DNA of 64,000 nucleotides, taken from CAVSMC01 sp963798655. GTDB lineage: Bacteria > Pseudomonadota > Gammaproteobacteria > Burkholderiales > Casimicrobiaceae. The stretch lies in assembly GCA_963798655.1 (NCBI GenBank), contig CAWCUH010000001.1, forward strand, positions 372,001-436,000, given 5' to 3'. The notes beneath the pieces were generated by a model, which saw only the letters and a list, made by a program, of their open reading frames with translations, was not told the DNA's origin and searched no databases. Positions 59,480-64,000 of this stretch are shown piece by piece. Positions within the stretch are counted from its first letter, which is position 1. Each line of letters starts with the position of its first letter. The translations under genes were made by a program, and so were the position numbers.

Positions 59480-60661
59480 GTGAGCGACGAGCGCAAATAC
59501 CGGCCGGCGACACGCGTCGCGCATCTAGGCCGCGATCCGCGGAAATTCCTGGGCGCGGTCAACACGCCGGTGTTCCGCGCGTCGACGATTCTCTTTCCCG
59601 ATGTCGCAACGCTCGAGCGCGCCGCGCGCGGCGAGTTGCGCGACGAGCTCACGTACGGCCTGCACGGCGTTCCGACGGTGCGCGACTTCCAGGCCGCGAT
59701 CGCCGCACTCGACGGCGGTCATGCGGCGCTCGCCGTGCCGTCGGGCCTCGCGGCGACGACGCTGCCGCTGCTCGCCCTCGCGAACCCCGGCGATCACGTG
59801 CTCGTCACCGACAACGTCTACGGTCCGACGCGCCGCTTCTGCGACAATCACCTTCGCCGCCTCGGCGTGGACGTCAGCTATTTCGATCCGCTCGCCGGCG
59901 CGGCGATCGAGCGGGAGTTCCGCGCGAACACCAGGCTCGTGTTCGCCGAATCGCCGGGCTCGCTCACGTTCGAGGTGTCCGACATTGCGGCGTTCGCGGC
60001 GGTCGCGCATGCGCGCGGCGCGAAGCTCGTCGTCGACAACTCGTGGGCGACGCCGCTCGGTTTTCGCGCGTTCGACCACGGCGTCGACGTGTCGGTGCAT
60101 GCCGCGACCAAGTACATCGGCGGCCACTCCGACGTGCTGCTCGGCGCTATCGTCGCGTCGGCTTCGACGTATCGGCCGCTGTTCCGCATCTGGACCGACA
60201 TGGGCGTCACCGCGTCGTCGGACGACTGCTTCCTCGGCCTGCGTGGGCTGCGCACGCTCGCCGTGCGGCTCGATCGCCACCGCGACAATGCACTCGCGGT
60301 CGCGCGCTGGCTCGCCACGCGTGCCGAAGTGCGTCAGGTGCTCTATCCGCCGCTGCCCGAATCGCCTGGGCACGCGTTGTGGACGCGCGATTTCACCGGC
60401 GCGTCCGGCTTGTTCGGCGTCGTGCTGCAGCCGGTCGACAAGACGCGCGTCGACGCAATGCTGAACGGGATGCGGCTTTTCGGCATGGGCTGGAGCTGGG
60501 GCGGATTCGAATCGATGATCATCCCGACGTGGCCGGAGAACGCGCGCACCGTCACGCGGTGGTCACCGGGCGGGCCGTGCCTGCGCCTCGCCGTCGGCCT
60601 CGAGGATCCCGCCGACCTCGTCGCCGATCTGGAAGCAGGCTTCGCGCGACTCGCCGGATGA
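59480..60661 (+). CDS. metC: Cystathionine beta-lyase
   Basis: A 393-residue PLP enzyme of the Cys/Met metabolism family that splits cystathionine into homocysteine, pyruvate and ammonia. The N-terminus RPATRVAHLGRDPRKFLGAVNTPVF (given in part: LGRDPRKFLGAVNTPVF) and SMFGMGWSWGGFESM-type ending (LFGMGWSWGGFESM) are MetC hallmarks; the PLP lysine is in HAATKYIGGHSD. The start is GTG; the nearest ATG is out of frame. It begins 15 bases after the gntK stop, immediately past the REP-like palindrome. Confidence 0.93.
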   Translation: MSDERKYRPATRVAHLGRDPRKFLGAVNTPVFRASTILFPDVATLERAARGELRDELTYGLHGVPTVRDFQAAIAALDGGHAALAVPSGLAATTLPLLALANPGDHVLVTDNVYGPTRRFCDNHLRRLGVDVSYFDPLAGAAIEREFRANTRLVFAESPGSLTFEVSDIAAFAAVAHARGAKLVVDNSWATPLGFRAFDHGVDVSVHAATKYIGGHSDVLLGAIVASASTYRPLFRIWTDMGVTASSDDCFLGLRGLRTLAVRLDRHRDNALAVARWLATRAEVRQVLYPPLPESPGHALWTRDFTGASGLFGVVLQPVDKTRVDAMLNGMRLFGMGWSWGGFESMIIPTWPENARTVTRWSPGGPCLRLAVGLEDPADLVADLEAGFARLAG

Positions 60662-60731
60662 ACGCCGCGCCTTCGCAGTCCGGTCACGCGGTACGACCGA
60701 CGTTCCAAATGAAGCGGACGCGCGTCGCCTG

Positions 60732-61385
60732 ATGAAGCTCGCGATCCTGCCGGTGACGCAGTTCGCGCAGAACTGCTCGCTGCTGTGGTGCGTCCACACG
60801 AACGACGGCGCGATCGTCGATCCCGGCGGCGACATCGAGCGCATCGTGGCCGCCATCGAGAAGACCGGCATGAAGCCGACGAAGATACTGCAGACGCATG
60901 CACACATCGATCACGCCGGCGCGACCGCCGAGCTCGCGCGGCGCCTGGCGCTGCCGATCGAGGGCCCGCAGCGCGAGGAGTCGTTCTGGATCGACCAGCT
61001 GCCGCAGCAGGGACGCATGTTCGGCTTTCCGCCGGCCGAGCCGTTCACGCCCGACCGCTGGCTCGACGATGGCGACACGGTCACGCTCGGCACGCACACG
61101 TTGCAGGTGCTGCACTGTCCCGGTCATACGCCGGGGCACGTCGTGTTCTTCGCACCCGACGTGCGGCTCGCGATCGTCGGTGACGTGCTGTTCAGGGGCT
61201 CGATCGGGCGCAGCGATTTTCCGCGTGGCGATCACGCGACGCTCGTGCGCTCGATCCGCGACAAGCTCTTTCCGCTCGGCGACGACGTGTCGTTCGTGCC
61301 GGGCCACGGGCCGATGTCGACGTTTGGCGAGGAGCGGCGCACGAACCCGTTCGTCGGCGACGACGCCGTTTCGGCAACGCCGTAG
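60732..61385 (+). CDS. MBL-fold hydrolase (glyoxalase II-like, YcbL type)
   Basis: A 217-residue metallo-beta-lactamase-fold protein with two-metal site THAHIDHAG (HxHxDH), the bridging Asp in IVGDVLFRGSIGRSDFPRGDH, CPGHTPGHVVFF, and the C-terminal FVPGHGPMSTFGEER. Small one-domain relatives hydrolyse S-lactoylglutathione or related thioesters. It converges on the livG-like gene with a 25-base gap. Confidence 0.9.
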   Translation: MKLAILPVTQFAQNCSLLWCVHTNDGAIVDPGGDIERIVAAIEKTGMKPTKILQTHAHIDHAGATAELARRLALPIEGPQREESFWIDQLPQQGRMFGFPPAEPFTPDRWLDDGDTVTLGTHTLQVLHCPGHTPGHVVFFAPDVRLAIVGDVLFRGSIGRSDFPRGDHATLVRSIRDKLFPLGDDVSFVPGHGPMSTFGEERRTNPFVGDDAVSATP

Positions 61386-61410
61386 GCGAGCGACGAACAG
61401 CGGACAGTCG

Positions 61411-62166
61411 CTACGCCGCCGCGTCTTCTCCGAGATAAACCGCCTGCACATGCGCGTCGGCGCGAATCGCCGCCGGCGTTCCTTCGGCGATCAGCCGCCC
61501 CTTGTCGAGCACGAGCACGCGATCCGCGTAGCCGAACACGACGTCCATGTCGTGCTCGGTGAAGAGCACCGCGATGCGTTCGCGCTGCGCGAGATCGACG
61601 GCGAGCTGCATCAGCCGCGTGCGCGAGCGCGGCGACATGCCGGCCGTGGGCTCGTCCATCAGCAGCAGCCGCGGCTCGTTCGCGAGCGCGAGCGCGAGCT
61701 CGACACGCTTCGCATCGCCGTACGCGAGCGTCGCACAGCCCTGGTCGGCGAGGCGCATCATGTGCACGCGCTCGACGAGCACATCGGCTTCGCCGCGACG
61801 GCGGTCGGTCGCGCGCGACGCGACGCCCTCGTGCTCGCGCGCGTGCGCGAGCCGCGCGATCTGCACGTTCTCGCGCACGGTCATCGATGCGAATGTCGCT
61901 GCCACCTGGAACGTGCGGCCGACGCCCGCGCGCGCAATCGCGCGCGGCGGCAGTCCGTCGATGCGCGCTGCTCCGAGCGTGATCGTCCCGGCGTCGGGTG
62001 CGAGCTGACCGTTGACGAGGTTGAAGCACGTCGTCTTGCCGGCGCCGTTAGGGCCGATCAGCGCGACGAGCTCGCCGGCGGCGACGCTGAACGACACGTC
62101 GCGTACGGCGTCGACACCGTCGAACGACTTCGCGATGTGCGAAACGACGAGCGTCGGCTCGCTCAC
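61411..62166 (-). CDS. livG: Branched-chain amino acid-type ABC transporter ATP-binding protein
   Basis: A 251-residue ABC ATPase of the LivG group: Walker A GPNGAGKTT, VGRTFQVAATFASMTV, Walker B LLLMDEPTAGMSP and the C-terminal LIAEGTPAAI. The signature region reads LAYGDAKRVELALAL in place of the usual LxYGxQRxLEIARAL, a departure worth noting but still with the glycine. The start is GTG overlapping the permease stop (GTGA). The LivF-type partner is not in the window and may lie elsewhere. Confidence 0.9.
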   Translation of the reverse strand: MSEPTLVVSHIAKSFDGVDAVRDVSFSVAAGELVALIGPNGAGKTTCFNLVNGQLAPDAGTITLGAARIDGLPPRAIARAGVGRTFQVAATFASMTVRENVQIARLAHAREHEGVASRATDRRRGEADVLVERVHMMRLADQGCATLAYGDAKRVELALALANEPRLLLMDEPTAGMSPRSRTRLMQLAVDLAQRERIAVLFTEHDMDVVFGYADRVLVLDKGRLIAEGTPAAIRADAHVQAVYLGEDAAA

Positions 62167-64000
62167 CGGCGCGCCTTCGCGACGAGGCTTTGCCATGCGC
62201 CGCCGATGCCGAGCGGAAAGGCGAGCACCAGCAGCAGGATCATCGCACCCATGACGGCACGCCAGTACTCGGTCGTTCGCGCCAGCGTGTCGGACAGCCA
62301 GGTGAACACGGCCGCGCCGATCAGCGGCCCGGCGAGCGCGTTCAAGCCGCCGAGCAGCACGACCACCAGCGCGTCGATCGAGCGCGGGATCGCGAGCGTC
62401 TCCGGCGAGATGCTCCCTTTCGAGAACGCGTACAGGCCGCCGGCGAGGCCGGCGAACGCACCGGCCGCTGCGAACGCAGCCCATTGCGTTGCGCGAACGT
62501 CGATGCCGATCGCTTCCGCGCGCAGCGGCGAGTCGCGCGCGGCACGCAGCGAATAGCCGAACGGCGTCTGCGCGAGCCACGCGAGCGCGGCGAGAGCGGC
62601 GGCGACAACCGCCAGCACGAACGCGTAATACGCGAGCTTCGATCCGAGCCACGCCGACGGCCACACGCCGACGAGCCCGTTCGAGCCGCCGGTCACCGCA
62701 TCCCACTGGAATACGATCGACCAGACGATCTGCGCGAACGCGAGGGTCAGCATCGCGAGATAGACGCCCGACAGCCGCACGCAGAACCAGCCGAACACGA
62801 GCGCGCCGCCGAGCGCGACCAGCGGCGCGAGCACGAGGCCGACCTCCATCGGCGCGCCATGTCGCACCGCGATCGCCGCCGCATACGCGCCGAGGCCGAA
62901 ATACGCGGCGTGACCGAACGACGCCATGCCGCCCGTGCCCATCATGAACTGCAGGCTCGCGGCGAACAGTGCCAGCACGAGCAGGTCGGTCGCGACGATC
63001 AGTGTGTATTCGTCGCCGGCGAGCGGGACCAGCGCGGCAGCGACGAGCGTCGCGAGCGCGGCGAGCGCGCTCGCACGGCCCGGCGGGCGCACCAGCGCGC
63101 GCTGCTCCGGTATGCCGGTCACCGGCAGCAGTGCCGGCGCGCGACCGGCGAGTCCGTAGGGTCGAAACGCGAGCACGACCGCCATGACGACGAACTCGGC
63201 GACGAGCGTCAGCTTGGGAAACGCGATCGCGAGCGCGCCGATCTTCACCGTTCCCGCCGCGATGCACAGCGCCTTGACGAGACCGATGATCAGCGCGGCG
63301 ACGAACGCGCCGGGAACCGAGCCGAGGCCGCCGACGACGGTGACGACGAACGCTTCGGCGATGACTGCGAGGTCCATGCCAAGATTCGCGGGCTCGCGCG
63401 GAAGCTGCAGCGCGCCGGCGGCGCCTGCGAGGAATGCGCCGAGCGCGAACACGACCGTGAACAGCCGCCGCTGATCGATGCCGAGCGCGGCGACGAGCAC
63501 GCGGTTCTCCGTCGCGGCGCGCACGACGACGCCGAAGCGCGAGTGCGCGGTCAGCAGCCACAGGGCAAGCAGCACCAGCGGCCCGAGCGCGAGCATCAGC
63601 AGGTCGTACGAGGGCACCGCGCGTCCCAGTATGTCGATGGCGCCGGCGAAGCCGGGCGCGCGCGGACCGAGAAGATCCTCGGCGCCCCACGTCGCGAGCG
63701 TCGCGTCGCGGACGATCAGCACGACGCCGAACGTGGCGGTGAGCTGAAGCAACTCGGGCGCGTGATAGATCCGGCGCAGCAGCAGCACCTCGATCAGCAT
63801 ACCGATCGCCGCGACGGCGACCGCGGCAACGAGCACGCCGCCCCAGAATCCGAGCGCGCCTGGCGGCATCGCGTCGACCAGCGTGTACGCGCTGTACGCG
63901 CCGAGCATGTACAGCGAGCCGTGCGCGAAGTTCACTACGCGCGTGACGCCGAAGATCAACGTGAGGCCGGCGGCCACGACGAACAGCGACGAGGCGGCGG
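62163..64000 (-). CDS. Fused LivH-LivM branched-chain amino acid-type ABC permease, 5' end beyond window
   Basis: At least 612 residues and open to the window edge: the first half is LivH-like (AAGLTLIFGVTRVVNFAHGSLYMLGAY), the second LivM-like (FMMGTGGMASFGHAAYFGLGAYAAA; YSLRAARDSPLRAEAIGIDV). Each half has about eight hydrophobic segments. Upstream codons remain in frame and homologous up to base 64000, so a GTG at 63975-63977 is not the true start. The two halves are usually separate genes; fusion makes a one-chain permease. It is co-transcribed with the livG-like gene. Confidence 0.9.
   Translation of the reverse strand, partial: AASSLFVVAAGLTLIFGVTRVVNFAHGSLYMLGAYSAYTLVDAMPPGALGFWGGVLVAAVAVAAIGMLIEVLLLRRIYHAPELLQLTATFGVVLIVRDATLATWGAEDLLGPRAPGFAGAIDILGRAVPSYDLLMLALGPLVLLALWLLTAHSRFGVVVRAATENRVLVAALGIDQRRLFTVVFALGAFLAGAAGALQLPREPANLGMDLAVIAEAFVVTVVGGLGSVPGAFVAALIIGLVKALCIAAGTVKIGALAIAFPKLTLVAEFVVMAVVLAFRPYGLAGRAPALLPVTGIPEQRALVRPPGRASALAALATLVAAALVPLAGDEYTLIVATDLLVLALFAASLQFMMGTGGMASFGHAAYFGLGAYAAAIAVRHGAPMEVGLVLAPLVALGGALVFGWFCVRLSGVYLAMLTLAFAQIVWSIVFQWDAVTGGSNGLVGVWPSAWLGSKLAYYAFVLAVVAAALAALAWLAQTPFGYSLRAARDSPLRAEAIGIDVRATQWAAFAAAGAFAGLAGGLYAFSKGSISPETLAIPRSIDALVVVLLGGLNALAGPLIGAAVFTWLSDTLARTTEYWRAVMGAMILLLVLAFPLGIGGAWQSLVAKARR

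Overview
The window reads as a chromosomal segment of a GC-rich betaproteobacterium, most likely Burkholderiales or a close uncultured relative. The evidence is the housekeeping order lepA-lepB-(DUF4845)-rnc-era-recO-pdxJ-nagZ, pervasive third-position G/C, and palindromes of the GGGGACAGACC and GGGTCAGAGT types. All functional calls come from reading motifs and gene order by eye; no database search was run. No rRNA, tRNA, CRISPR array or prophage was recognised.

Layout. (1) 1-7.2 kb: translation, cell-envelope and repair operon on the + strand, with a REP-like palindrome between lepA and lepB and with acpS missing from its usual place between pdxJ and nagZ. (2) 7.2-13.5 kb: an IclR regulator, a small secreted protein, a metallo-beta-lactamase-fold hydrolase, then a Tat-exported molybdenum hydroxylase pair (IorA/IorB type) with a cysteine-rich CWC protein and a periplasmic protein. 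(3) 13.5-29.6 kb: a 2-aminoethylphosphonate (AEP) locus built around a divergent promoter with a perfect operator-like palindrome. To the left run gntR-phnA-phnY-pbfA, continuing without a real gap into a Na/Pi carrier, a DMT transporter, a Pcm-like methyltransferase and an 812-residue FAD/GcvT demethylase-like protein. To the right run a periplasmic binding protein, an ABC ATPase, a fused permease and phnW. PhnW and PbfA would both give phosphonoacetaldehyde, PhnY would oxidise it to phosphonoacetate, and PhnA would cleave that to acetate and phosphate. The four extra genes at the end of the left operon are the part I find most likely to be new biology.

(4) 29.6-32.1 kb: Nudix, HAD phosphatase and folD. 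(5) 32.1-38.1 kb: a four-gene alcohol/aldehyde oxidation operon (iron alcohol dehydrogenase, class I amidotransferase hydrolase, aldehyde dehydrogenase, SAM methyltransferase) and a CLC protein whose gating glutamate is replaced by glutamine. (6) 38.1-38.9 kb: a scrap zone with an IS630-family remnant joined to the 5' piece of a second iron alcohol dehydrogenase. (7) 38.9-57.0 kb: a catabolic island mixing a sugar-type ABC importer, SMP-30 lactonase-like protein and two GH88-like hydrolases with acyl-CoA chemistry (crotonase, two CaiB CoA-transferases, two MaoC hydratases, acyl-CoA dehydrogenase), a ProC-like reductase, a DapA-family lyase, an FMN hydroxyacid dehydrogenase and a PuuA-like ligase. 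Its substrate cannot be read from the sequence. (8) 57.1-64 kb: DMT transporter, 6-phosphogluconate dehydrogenase with gluconokinase (its last codons and stop lie in a second REP-like palindrome), cystathionine beta-lyase, a glyoxalase-II-like hydrolase, and a branched-chain amino-acid type ABC transporter cut by the window end.
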